The notes under the pieces are model-generated. The model was given only the letters and a program-made list of their open reading frames with translations, was not told the origin of the DNA and made no database searches. The position numbers were made by a program, and so were the translations under genes. A stretch of DNA of 55,844 nt from Rodentolepis nana (Eukaryota; Platyhelminthes; Cestoda; Cyclophyllidea; Hymenolepididae), in the NCBI GenBank assembly GCA_900617975.1, contig UZAE01012085.1:1-55844 (forward strand), in the 5' to 3' direction. Below are positions 26,601-35,501 of the stretch, piece after piece; the stretch's first letter is position 1; each line of letters starts with the position of its first letter.

Positions 26601-29600
26601 GTCTTTTGGTCAATTAATGGGGAGTATTTGGGGCATATTGTACAGATATGTGTGGCGCAACAGCACGCTGTGAACGGAAATGCGTCAACGGCAGCTGATG
26701 ATGTGATTAGCATCCCACTGGCCCCCGGACAACATGCCCTTGTCTTCACCCCTGTCTTCAGTTTAGCCAACACTTCGATTGAAGTGAACTTCGGTGATGG
26801 AGCTGTGCCATTGAAGCATGTGAACAAGGTATGCCGATTATATTTTCTTCAATAAATGATCTGCAAACAGCGAATTTATATCTATTTTTAAACGAAGTAT
26901 ATATTGTGGGAGTTTTCCATTTCGAAGAATTGCTAGGAGGAGATTAGAATACTGGTTTGTTTTTAAGTATTACTTTGAATCAGCTACTAATTCGGGTGAG
27001 AAGCTCATCACCCTCCTCTCTCAGCACCCATTTGCGTTTGTCTGCATGTGATGACTGCGTAATAAAGAATTACAAACTTCCTCGCAACTGCTTCCTTAAA
27101 ACAGCAACTTCTTGACACGGCCTACTTGTCTAAGGTTTATATTTGTCTCCCTACGATATGCTCTCGTTATATTCTTCTGGGTTTTATACAAATAGTTCCT
27201 AATATGTCACAGACATCGTAATGTGCAAAACTACAAAACATCCCACAGGTTACAATAGAACCCTCACATCTTTTTATGATACTCGGAGTTGAAGTAGATC
27301 TGTAGTTTCCTCAGTTTAGTGAAGTATTACAAGTATCGCCAAGTTTGGGCAGTGCAGACGTTGGTCTGTACTCTGGATTCTCTCAGTAGCTTCTTTAAAC
27401 CCCCTACATTTAGAGTTGTTCGGACATTGAGTTTATACTTCCTGCAATGAAAATCATCAAGACTTCTTGACAATTTGATTCCATTCGTGTTTAACTTACT
27501 GTTAGAAGCTTTTTTTACTTTTACCTTTTTCGGTTAGCTCCATTCTTTGAGTTTGTCCTATATTTGGTTGACACTACAATAGAAGCATTCAAAGTAGACT
27601 GGTGTCAAACATTAAAAGCAATTTCTGAGCGTTCTACGTTTTTTATCCTGTTTATAATAGCAAGCTGCAATACAGTAATTAGTAGAGTATTAAAGAAAGC
27701 TCTGTCATTTACTTATGCTTCTAGTTGATTCGTTTTGTTTATTTCAGCACACCAACTGCATCCCATTGTGCCATTACCGACGATTACTCGAAGGCGATTT
27801 ATTTTGCTTGAACCTTCTACACCAGCTGCCTCTCCCGCCTTCATTGCTGAATTCAAAATCGGATTCAGAAAAGAAGGCGAAGCCCCTGAACCACACTAAC
27901 GGTGCCAATCCGGCTCCTCTACGCCATCCGCACTCATTTGCTCAATGTCGAGATACTACCAACTACAAGAATGAATTCACAGTGGTTCACAAATCAGCCT
28001 CATGCAACTCCGCACCTACGCCTACTACCATGGTAATTTTTTTGAAAGGAAAAATGTTATCAAATTGTGAGATTGGTCGAAACTTTCTACGAAAATGTAG
28101 TTTAAGTTTCCTTAAAGGTATGGTGATGAAAAAAGATTAAGTAAACTATTACCACGACTTCGACGATTTCGGAAGGCAACGACGTCAGAGTGTGCCCGTA
28201 AATTTAGGTTTACATGAAATGGGGATAAGGCATCAACCGCATAACTAGAAACTGGGAAGTAATTGGGTTTCTATAGTGGATTTATTACCGTAAATTTTTT
28301 TCCAAGGGGAGATTGGATGAAAAGCGTACAGGCGCATCACAATGCATTAAAGCTTACCAGAGCTAGCGGTGGCAATCACCTCTCTGGAATGCGCCTCCTT
28401 CTCTCTTCCACAACAACATGGGGTTGTGGTCGAGTGGATCTTGTCTTCCACCACATATTGTCGTGGACGAATCGATATACAACTTGAAGAAAGAGTAATG
28501 AAACATGGACAGAGCAGAGTGGAACCTAATTAGGCCTAAGCGATTAGTGGGTGTTAATACAATGGTTTATAATTGATAAGAAACAAGGTGGTAATTAACC
28601 TATTTCTGTCATTAGGGCTGCTCATTCGTTTCGGGTATAAGTGTAAGACTTGGCAGTAAGCCGTTATGAATGGTCATATCAAATTTAAGTATTTATCTAA
28701 TATGTGCTAATTACTTATCGCTTGATTTAAGGAGTTTTAGCTGAAGCGGTTTTCTGATTTAGATTTTTATTTGATATTCATGAATTATTATTATTTATTT
28801 CCAATATGTAAACCTGTTTGTTGTATTACGTGTCGGATTTACACATGATTAAAAGCTTGTTTGTGGATGCATAGTAATTCGTTTGTTACCTGGATTTTAG
28901 AATCTCTTAGTCTCCTCTGATATCATGGACGCCCTCCGAATTCTGCGGTCTCGAATTCCCCTAGTTCCCGTAAAGACCAGCTTCTGGGGTCGAGAATCCA
29001 CCGATTTGGCGTCACCTCGCCGTCCAATCACATCGCCAACCTTTGCAGCACCTTGGTCGAAAGACAATCAAATCTTGCCCATTGTTCGGACCCACCGTGT
29101 CGCAGTCTCAACTCTACCTCCAAATGCAGCAACCACAGCAAGTCAACTTTTGGAAACAGAGATCGACACGAATTGCTTGGACAGTACTTTAACTGGTATG
29201 TGGTACTTAATTTATTAAACAAACAGTTAGGCCAACGGATTATATTCGTGTTGTTTTCTCAATAGCTATGGCCCTTGCTCTTGGCAGTAGTTTGCGTAGG
29301 TCAGCTTCAGATAGCATGCACAAAGCTCTCATTCGTCATCTTTGTGGCCAGTCACAACAAAGCAGTGCATCTGCAGCCAACCAATCCTCTTCGTCGTCAT
29401 TAATTGAGGTAAGACTACTCATTCATAAACCAACTCGAGCAGTCCTTTTGATATTATATTTTCATTTAATATTTTTCCCCATTTTCAGCGACGTATGTCA
29501 CAAATTCCCCTGGTACCTACCAAAATTGTACACACGAGAGCGTCTTATGCTAATGAGTATGTACCTGTTCTGTCACACCAAACCGAGACCTTCGAAAACT

Positions 29601-30274
29601 TGACCGATAACTCGAATAAAATCCGAACTAATGTGAGTCATGTTTCCTGAATACTGCTTTTATTGGTAATCGTAATTATTAACAATAAGGTCCCCAAGTT
29701 TAAGCATGTGATGTTATCTTAATTTCTATCTCTAGAAACATTATCTGCCATGACTAAATCAGGCTATTAGATATTTCCTTTCAAAACAAATTGACCTAAC
29801 CGAGGAGGAAAAGGAAGCAACTTCCCTTCCCGAATGAGAAGGGCATAAATTGAGTAAAATTGTGCATATATTTGGCCAGCGGAGGACATTTGAAACTGGC
29901 AAGGAATAAAGGTTTGTGCTAGGCAGTTGTAAATGGGGTTGTGATAAAGAGGACAAAATGATTGCGCTATTTTCTGCTCTACCTGATAAAAAACAGTAAA
30001 ATAATCAATTGGCACTTAAGATGGGATTTGTGTGTTATCCTTGTTTATGAGCTATTCTGAAGTAATTATAAATCCTTCCTTTTAACCTTTAATTATCGTA
30101 ATTTTGAATTTTAACTGAATGATTGTAACCACTATGTTTCTGTTCTTATTTCAGTTAGAAGCGGGTGATGACACAATATCCAGGCGTCGCTACATCACAG
30201 ATCTAACATTGCCACAATCAATAGCTGAAGACGACCTTTCAATTAGTAGCCCCAAGTTAACCGAAGCCAATTGA
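11659..30274 (+). CDS. FERM plus double-SPRY protein, 20 exons, 5' incomplete
   Basis: Exons: 11659-11877, 13813-13855, 15564-15684, 17000-17308, 18153-18240, 18497-18683, 19285-19472, 19556-19653, 21470-21759, 22914-23329, 23731-23937, 25228-25569, 25610-25894, 26179-26481, 26547-26828, 27748-28032, 28901-29195, 29266-29408, 29489-29632, 30155-30274. Every junction is GT-AG and phase-consistent, giving 4365 nt: 1454 residues and a stop with no internal stop. Domain order is FERM (residues 1 to about 425), a FERM-adjacent-like segment (about 440-470), a basic Ser-rich linker, SPRY 1 (about 654-865), SPRY 2 (about 932-1126) and a Ser/Thr/Pro-rich tail. FERM proteins usually link membranes to cortical actin, and SPRY domains bind partner proteins, so a membrane-proximal scaffold is inferred. 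There is no Met in a plausible place in exon 1, and the first FERM strands are absent, so at least one upstream exon is missing. I know of no common animal protein with this order. Coding continuity is strong; function is not known. Confidence 0.9.
11878..13812 (+). other. Intron between FERM exons 1 and 2
   Basis: This is 1935 bp, GTGAGT to TTTCAG, phase 0. It contains a C-run near 12332 and nothing else recognisable. A short minus-strand frame at 12324-12515 is composition-driven. Confidence 0.75.
13856..15563 (+). other. Intron between FERM exons 2 and 3, holding retroposon copy E
   Basis: This is 1708 bp, phase 1. The joined reading frame QCKKNTRLWFG confirms the acceptor choice. Apart from retroposon copy E I see no further element. 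Confidence 0.8.
14007..14321 (-). mobile_element. SINE-like retroposon copy E (intronic)
   Basis: The copy is bracketed by an exact 13-bp duplication GTCTGGCTAAAGT (13994-14006 and 14322-14334). The AAAT tail has been lost and the copy starts at TTGTATCAAATGG. It is antisense to the host gene, so the gene strand reads ACATGGAG, then GTAAGTCTAT: an intact 5' splice-site consensus inside the intron. The outer head stem is damaged here (ATATACCTT in place of ATAGACTT). Confidence 0.9.
15685..16999 (+). other. Intron between FERM exons 3 and 4
   Basis: This is 1315 bp, phase 2. Joining AG to G-TTG gives SGRLACSFF, which fits the FERM F2 lobe exactly. An exon-like decoy at 16802-16848 inside this intron would shift the frame. 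Confidence 0.8.
17309..18152 (+). other. Intron between FERM exons 4 and 5
   Basis: This is 844 bp, phase 2, restoring HRSLRGLVPLRAD. Nothing else was recognised. A CTGATGAGTCC string near 17882 recalls a hammerhead core but lacks the paired stems. Confidence 0.75.
18684..19284 (+). other. Intron between FERM exons 6 and 7
   Basis: This is 601 bp, phase 1, GTGAGT to TTAATAG. No element was recognised. Confidence 0.75.
19654..21469 (+). other. Intron between FERM exons 8 and 9, holding retroposon copy F
   Basis: This is 1816 bp, phase 2, restoring HHALFRLRRLEV. It holds retroposon copy F and otherwise AT-rich sequence. Confidence 0.8.
20788..21113 (-). mobile_element. SINE-like retroposon copy F (intronic)
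   Basis: This is a full-length 326-bp copy bracketed by an exact 12-bp duplication TGATAATTCAAC (20776-20787 and 21114-21125). The tail TTTATTTATTT is intact on the + strand. It is antisense to the host gene, presenting CACGTGGAG, then GTAAGTCTATCG, an intact donor consensus, to the gene transcript. Both head stems are preserved (TATAGACTT with AAGTCTAT; CGTAT-GAGT-ATACG). It is the best reference copy in the window. Confidence 0.95.
21760..22913 (+). other. Intron between exons 9 and 10, holding retroposon copy G
   Basis: This is 1154 bp, phase 1, restoring DLHEASQDHG. It holds retroposon copy G in the sense of the gene, plus a G-rich run (22025-22034). Confidence 0.8.
22376..22686 (+). mobile_element. 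SINE-like retroposon copy G (intronic, sense)
   Basis: The head (GGGGTGTGTGATAGACTTACC) lies at left and the tail GAAATAAATAAATG at right. The flanks share TAATGGG (22361-22367 and 22687-22693), a short probable target duplication. In the head hairpin CGTGT-ACTC-ATGCG, two changed positions still pair as G-U wobbles, consistent with structural constraint. Confidence 0.88.
22914..23329 (+). other. Basic and Ser/Pro-rich linker exon between FERM and SPRY
   Basis: Exon 10 encodes residues 515-653. It begins near EASQDHGAVSEA, has a strongly basic stretch (HKLFSRIFTRKSTRRHKRG) and then Ser/Thr/Pro-rich sequence, ending EPSGGL. The open frame continues in phase 0 into TVSRDGRLVVYQD of the first SPRY exon. 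There is no stop codon or new start, which argues against two separate genes. The basic patch could bind acidic lipid or act as a localisation signal; that is inference. Confidence 0.8.
23731..25664 (+). other. SPRY domain 1 (exons 11-13)
   Basis: Key SPRY features appear in order: RLFFEVRLN, PVRVGWATE, LGEDSRGFAY, HHGALVIGG, QGDVIGCYLDLDS, HWTKNG, VFFPACAI and VTFNFG. The pattern VRVGWA, LGxDxxxFAY, GDVIGCxxD, NG, FPACA, NFG resembles the SPRY class of ryanodine receptors and hnRNP-U-type proteins more than TRIM B30.2 domains. Exon 12 and exon 13 are separated by an intron of only 40 bp. The domain closes at FGDTPFAYGP; a linker to SPRY 2 of about 70 residues follows. Confidence 0.88.
23938..25227 (+). 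other. Intron inside SPRY 1 (exons 11-12)
   Basis: This is 1290 bp, phase 0, joining VRVGWATE to NANQILGED. It is AT-rich and no element was recognised. Confidence 0.75.
26179..26828 (+). other. SPRY domain 2 (exons 14-15)
   Basis: A second, divergent SPRY fold shows VYFEVHLLE, GAGVFFGFST, DTFGIVFEQ, LHRGDVVGCVLNPQSG, VFWSINGEYLG, ALVFTPVFSL and IEVNFGDGAVPL. The exon 14 start follows a TTGCTAG acceptor, and codons run TLHASDF into the domain. Longer loops than SPRY 1 (between STLS and DTFG, and after VAQQ) may explain why it could be missed by profile searches. The two SPRY copies are not close in sequence, so the duplication, if internal, is old. Confidence 0.85.
26829..27747 (+). other. 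Intron between exons 15 and 16
   Basis: This is 919 bp, phase 0. No repeat copy or RNA gene was recognised. Confidence 0.7.
28033..28900 (+). other. Intron between exons 16 and 17
   Basis: This is 868 bp, phase 0, ATG then GTAATT to GGATTTTAG. Nothing else was recognised. Confidence 0.7.
29633..30154 (+). other. Intron between exons 19 and 20
   Basis: This is 522 bp, phase 0, joining KIRTN to LEAGDDT. Two overlapping minus-strand frames here (29759-30015) show no family features and are not supported. Confidence 0.7.
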
Positions 30275-30481
30275 TTTCTACTAAATGTAAAACTTCTCCT
30301 TTTCAGGTTGTGATTTGAAAACTAAGTCGTTTCTTCCTCTTTTCCCTACTCTTCTACTTAGCTCTTCTTTCACATACCCCTGTATAAATGCGCTCTCCAA
30401 CCTTTGCTATCATATAGGTGCCTCCAAATGCTTCATTTATTGTAAGAATAGGAGTAAGAAAATAACAACGGTACCTTTGAT

Positions 30482-30487
30482 TTTATT
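30482..30487 (-). terminator. Poly(A) signal for the minus-strand gene
   Basis: TTTATT on the + strand is AATAAA on the minus strand, 56 bases past the TAG stop. It is a canonical hexamer at a typical distance, which supports the gene as transcribed. Confidence 0.6.
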
Positions 30488-30543
30488 TAAAGTAAATACG
30501 AGATATTGTTTTACAAAGCTGAAAATTTATAAAAAAATGATCT

Positions 30544-31551
30544 CTAAGAGGGAAGATCTAAAAGACTTTGGAACTTGGTTTTCAAAATATTAAGTAGGCC
30601 TATAGATCCATTACTTAAAGATAGTTTTCCGCACCTAGTAAGATCCAGTCGATGAATAATGTCGACAGTTTTGCCGATAGTTTCGATGAGTTCTTTACCC
30701 ATTTCCAACTTTCGTTTATAGCAATTTAGTAGAGGATAGACAATAAAGTACAACCTTGGGAAAGATTCGTTGATGAAACTCACTTCTTCTGCACTTGTCA
30801 AGATTTTGCAGCAAAGAATTAATAAGTGTCTACAGAGAAAATTCGCCAAATTTGGAAAGTGTAAGTCTTCTTTTTTTGTAAAGGACTGTAAATAAACAGA
30901 CAGAAAGGCTTTTATTGGGTGTAACCAACAAAAGTATGTGTCATCTTGCCTAAAATTACATGTAAGTTCAAGAGTTGCTGCAATGAACTTTCCTATTTCG
31001 GAAGTTGACTGTTCATTTAAATCAAGTTTGGCTGATAATTCACCGGCTAACCTCATTGCATCATTCGCCTCCTTGTGCAATTGTGCTGCATTACGTAATA
31101 AATCAGTTTCTTCTTGCGTTTCGCCACAAGTCGTTGTCCAAACGAGTGATTGAAAAACAAGTGTAATACCGGGTACGATTAAGCATTCTGTAATCGAATC
31201 GGATGTATCCAATAACCCACGAAAGCCAATTCTCGTTGACGCGACGGTTGTCATCAATTGGGAGAAAATTCCTGATATTTCAAAATTATAATCTTCATGT
31301 GAGTGAATTATTTGGCTGAATTCTCCCGACGATGGAGGTAATGAATTCCTCAACCTAGATGCCTGATAGTATGATTTTTCTTTGTATATTTCGTAAAATT
31401 CATGTGCGCTTTGCAGTTGATTAACAAAAACTTCAACATTTAAATTAGATGGGCAGACCTTGGCAACTGATAGAGCAACACTTGTCTTTAAAACCTGAGC
31501 AAATAATGCAGCTTTTATAAATGACCCCGCGGTGTTAGGATATTCCATCAT
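30544..31551 (-). CDS. Unrecognised single-exon protein of 335 residues
   Basis: This is a long uninterrupted frame in AT-rich DNA, starting at a double ATG (MMEYPNTAGSF) and ending LLDLPS, then TAG. An in-frame TAA lies 14 codons upstream of the first ATG, with no usable acceptor between, so the start is reasonably fixed. The protein looks mostly alpha-helical: a hydrophobic N-terminal stretch (IKAALFAQVLKTSVALSVA), a charged helix near LHKEANDAMRLAGELSAKL, and a Leu/Cys-rich helical segment (NFLCRHLLILCCKIL). I do not recognise the family. It is convergent with the FERM-SPRY gene, 269 bp from that stop codon. A possible small upstream exon (ATG at 31829-31831, MAACQNLTQD, donor CCA then GTAAGA) does not join in frame. 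The absence of introns contrasts with its neighbours. Confidence 0.65.
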   Translation of the reverse strand: MMEYPNTAGSFIKAALFAQVLKTSVALSVAKVCPSNLNVEVFVNQLQSAHEFYEIYKEKSYYQASRLRNSLPPSSGEFSQIIHSHEDYNFEISGIFSQLMTTVASTRIGFRGLLDTSDSITECLIVPGITLVFQSLVWTTTCGETQEETDLLRNAAQLHKEANDAMRLAGELSAKLDLNEQSTSEIGKFIAATLELTCNFRQDDTYFCWLHPIKAFLSVYLQSFTKKEDLHFPNLANFLCRHLLILCCKILTSAEEVSFINESFPRLYFIVYPLLNCYKRKLEMGKELIETIGKTVDIIHRLDLTRCGKLSLSNGSIGLLNILKTKFQSLLDLPS

Positions 31552-33616
31552 AAAATCCACAAATGCAAGGTTATGAATAAACAATGAATCGACATTTTAA
31601 AACAAACTGCATCAATATTCGTATTCGGAGATTCAAAAATATCTAATAAAAATATTTCAGTATGTAACTTTTTATTTAAAATAAAAGTAAAACATTTATT
31701 GGATTTTATAAACACAAACTGATAATTTATTGTCTGTTTACAAAGATTATAAACAACAAATGAAATGAATTCCTTTTGAGGTTCCAAAAATAATCTTACT
31801 GGTCTTGCGTAAGATTTTGACAGGCAGCCATTGTAAAAGTCTGGGATCGTTTATTATTGATAAATTATAAATTTTGCAATATTTAACCGTAATCTACTTA
31901 ATTGCAGGGCTACCTAAGGTATATTAGACCCTTTGGGTGAACATCCAGATCGAAAATTTAAACCCAATACTTGAGTTAATTCAAACGATTTTACCCTTAT
32001 TGTCTTATCAGGGTTAGTAATATGTTATATTTTGTTCAAAGAATTCAATCTCGAAGACTCTCGAACAACAAATAATTGATTTTGCTGAAAAACAAAGTCA
32101 CACAGAAAGTACAAATTAGGACCGATGAATTTAATCGATAGAGTATAAACGAGATTAAAAAGTTTCATAAATTATTGTATCTGAAATGGAACAAACATAT
32201 ATTTCTTAATTAAAAAACATTTTTGGTCTTAAAATGTTTAAAACTGAAGTCGGTTAAAAACTATTTGAAACATAGTGAAATGATTTTATCAGAAATGAAA
32301 TATTTAAGTGTTTCTGGGTCCTCAAATCCCACGCAACGAGCAGAAGGCTACTAAGATCCTTATCGTTCGCAATCCAAACGGAAATATTAGGCTTATAGAG
32401 AGTCTGGATGGATTTGTCTCAGCAGGCAGGGCACAAAATATTTGCTGTAGGAGCAATATAAACCAAATAATTCTCAATTAAAGATGTTTACTCCATTAGA
32501 TACTAGGGCCTGTTACATAAGCACTATAGGTTCGGAAATGTTTGCACAACTCTAGTTGCATTACAAAAAATTTTCATGATATACTACAGGTGTACCATTA
32601 GGGTTTCACGAACAAAAATTTATGAAATAACTAAAAAATGAACTCGGAGGTCGTTAGTTGAAAAATCGAAAATAAGATATTCATTGTTAGGTTATCTTCT
32701 GTTGGCAAGACCTTAGGTTTCTCGGTTGGGGAAGAGAGGGGGGGGGGGGTCGAGAAAATTAGGATACGTTATGAAATACGATATAAAGTTTCGATTTTAA
32801 CATTAGTACGTTTAAATTACTAATACCTGCCAACTTCAATTAAATAAAACATTACCTTACAGGTGAATTGGAATGGTTATAACGTGAATGCTTGACATCA
32901 AGTATTTAAAATATATTTGGAATTAAGTTATATTACGTCAGTATTTAAAAGTCGTGCAATACGTGAATTCACATCTTAATGCGAATTTTTCTGAAGACAT
33001 TAAGTAAAAAAGTTTGATTCTTAACTTTCCTAGTATGTTTTAAAACTAAAAAGATATTCTTCCATTTTTATATTTGCAATTGTGGGGTGTGCGATAGACT
33101 TACCTCCACGTGGTGCACCCTGGGCAACGTATACTCATACGGCAAAAAAGTCTATAAACTGGCAGTTGACTTCTCACTTCAAACTACCATGACTCCACCG
33201 TATGTCATATTTGACCACTTTCACAGTACTCACCTCACCTTTTTCCACTTTTACATCTATAAATAAATAAATAAATATTTGCAATTGTTGGACAACTGAC
33301 AGTATTGCTGAATAGCATTAGCATAAGGGAATAAATTAAATTTGATAAAATTTGATTTAAGTTAGCAGGTTTTGTCAAATTTACTCCCCAAAAATTCTGC
33401 CAAATTAAGAATATACTCTTTTAAAAGCTAGACACGTCAATATAAAATCATACATTCCATTAATAAAATTTCAAATAAATGATAAAGCTGCAAATTTAAA
33501 TTAATTTGATGGATTTAATTAACATATATAAAAAATTTAAATATGTCGTGTTTGAACCTATAACCTTGTTTGACACTGCTTTGGTTTCGGTTCTCTGGCC
33601 AGTGTTAATAGTAAGG
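31552..33616. other. Intergenic region between the minus-strand gene and UBE2D
   Basis: The two genes are divergent, so their promoters should lie here. A G-run (32740-32749) and retroposon copy H are the only recognised items. A minus-strand frame of 79 codons (31548-31787) overlaps the start of the neighbouring gene in another phase and has no supported splice into it. Just upstream of the UBE2D start, CTCTGGCCAG and AATAG are possible leader acceptors. Confidence 0.55.
33084..33274 (+). mobile_element. SINE-like retroposon copy H, internally deleted
   Basis: The head is complete, but the body jumps from TTTTACATCT straight to the tail ATAAATAAATAAATA. This loses about 130 bp. The copy is bracketed by an exact 14-bp duplication ATATTTGCAATTGT (33070-33083 and 33275-33288). 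Head stems are exact: ATAGACTT (33094-33101) with AAGTCTAT (33148-33155), and CGTAT (33128-33132) with ATACG (33137-33141) around an ACTC loop. It looks young. Confidence 0.93.
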
Positions 33617-34248
<632 letters not shown>

Positions 34249-34760
34249 AAAAAAGCTTTTTGGCCTGTGCATTGTGCAACTGACGTTTCCTTTAAATTTA
34301 GAAGTCTTGCTATATATTGATTTCTTGTGTGGCTTTTGATCGCGACCTGAAAAAAACGTTTTATGTTTTTTTGCTAGTTTTACAAGTTAGTTTAAATACT
34401 GCTTCTAGAGTCCATAAACTCATTCTTGGCTCGATATAAGCCTTTTATCAGTCAGCTGAGTGGCACATTTTAGTTAACTTAATTATTTTTATTCACACGG
34501 ATTGAACTGTGTTAATCGCTATTAGTGTTTCAGCTTTAATCTAACATCATTCGACCACAATTGAAGACCTTAAATGTTTTACTCTCAATGTAGATAGTTG
34601 TTCTATGTTTTCCTTCTGTAGTTTCAATTTGGTCGTCTCTATGAATTTATTTCGTTTTATGGAGAATGGTTTTTTTTTGCTTACGCTATTCTTTAAATCA
34701 GCTGACTGCTATTCATAGTTGCCTTTTAGCGTTTAAAAAGTGCGCGTAAGAGATATTGGG
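34249..34760 (+). other. Probable proximal 3' UTR of UBE2D
   Basis: This is T-rich, non-coding sequence following the stop codon, with no AATAAA close by. The first clear AATAAA on this strand is at 36127-36132, so the transcript may have a long 3' UTR or use a variant signal. Confidence 0.4.
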
Positions 34761-34779
34761 AGGCTCTGCTAACAGTGGT

Positions 34780-34920
34780 AGAATTTTCCATCGATTGATG
34801 CCACGGCCTCGGCTGCGCTTAAAGCAACAGAAGCACGTCGCTGCATCTTGCCGCCAATAGTCTTGTCGTCCTATCACGTGGTTCTATAGCGTTGCGCGCA
34901 TGCGCCTAACAATTTGTTTC
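34780..34920. promoter_or_regulatory. CpG-rich promoter-like patch with a GCGCATGCGC palindrome
   Basis: A locally GC- and CpG-rich island lies in AT-rich surroundings. It contains GCCGCCAATAG (CCAAT-like), CACGTG (E-box) and the palindrome GCGCATGCGC (34896-34905), which matches the NRF-1 binding consensus in animals. Such combinations mark housekeeping promoters in other animals. Direction and target are unknown. A 148-codon frame starts 150 bp downstream. Confidence 0.4.
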
Positions 34921-35054
34921 GTTGTGTTTGCTATGAATTAAGCATTGTATCCGAAGCATGCTTCCGAATTTTTCTTTTTGGAGTGTTACGTTGGTCATAA
35001 GGAAGAAGTTTATATAAATTCCAATGCTTTCAGTTTCTTAACTGTGCCCTATTT

Positions 35055-35501
35055 ATGCACGCCTCACTTAGCTTCGATTTTCCTTACGATGTAGGAGGTC
35101 ATTTTGTGGCCGAGCCACGTTTTCAGCTAAACGTTTGTTACTTTACTGTCTTTGACGTTTGTGATGTTTCCCACGTGGAAACTGTCAATATTCTCTTGAT
35201 TTGTGTACCCTTGATGTTTGATCGGTTTTTTAGTTCGTTGCTTTTACGCTACCTTATTGTCATTGTTTTCTGGATTCTTGTTATGTTTTCTCATTATTTG
35301 GATTGTGTAAGCATAGGTTTTCAGTATCATTACTTTCTGTCGAATACCCTTGTGCTGGCACTTACTTTATTGACGGCAATATATGAGTGTTTTCAGCTCT
35401 TATATCTAACATCAAGTATTTTGGTCCTTGCACTACGCCTAATTTTTTCATTTATTTGTCAGACTAGAGTTTTGCCAAAAAATAACGATCTAGTTTATTG
35501 A
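35055..35501 (+). CDS. Possible small membrane protein, 148 residues (doubtful)
   Basis: This is an intronless frame from ATG to TGA. It would encode a protein with about four hydrophobic segments (around residues 45-58, 63-80, 95-110 and 115-132), few Lys residues and a soluble start (MHASLSFDFPYDVGG). I do not recognise it. The strand is T-rich, which alone favours Phe, Leu and Val codons and long open frames, so it may be part of a 3' UTR of UBE2D. The CpG-rich patch upstream is the only argument for a real gene. Confidence 0.22.
   Translation: MHASLSFDFPYDVGGHFVAEPRFQLNVCYFTVFDVCDVSHVETVNILLICVPLMFDRFFSSLLLRYLIVIVFWILVMFSHYLDCVSIGFQYHYFLSNTLVLALTLLTAIYECFQLLYLTSSILVLALRLIFSFICQTRVLPKNNDLVY

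Larger units (their letters stand above)
27748..30274 (+). other. Low-complexity C-terminal tail (exons 16-20)
   Basis: The tail covers about residues 1127-1454. It starts with a Cys/His-containing segment (HTNCIPLCHYRRLLEGDLFC) that may be the end of SPRY 2's fold or a separate helix. Ser/Pro/Asn-rich sequence follows. A short motif occurs twice: RIPLVPVKT in exon 17 and QIPLVPTKI in exon 19. This is a candidate repeated linear interaction motif. The final residues are PKLTEAN, then TGA at 30272-30274. I saw no clear AATAAA on this strand before the convergent gene ends. Confidence 0.8.

Noticed and set aside
31548..31787. 79-codon minus-strand frame as an upstream exon of the 335-residue gene
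   Set aside because: It overlaps the gene's start in another frame. An in-frame TAA and the lack of an acceptor prevent splicing to it.
33094..33105. Similarity of the retroposon head ACTTACCT to the 5' end of U1 snRNA
   Set aside because: Only eight bases match, which is simply the complement of a splice donor. The following sequence does not match U1, so descent from U1 is not supported.
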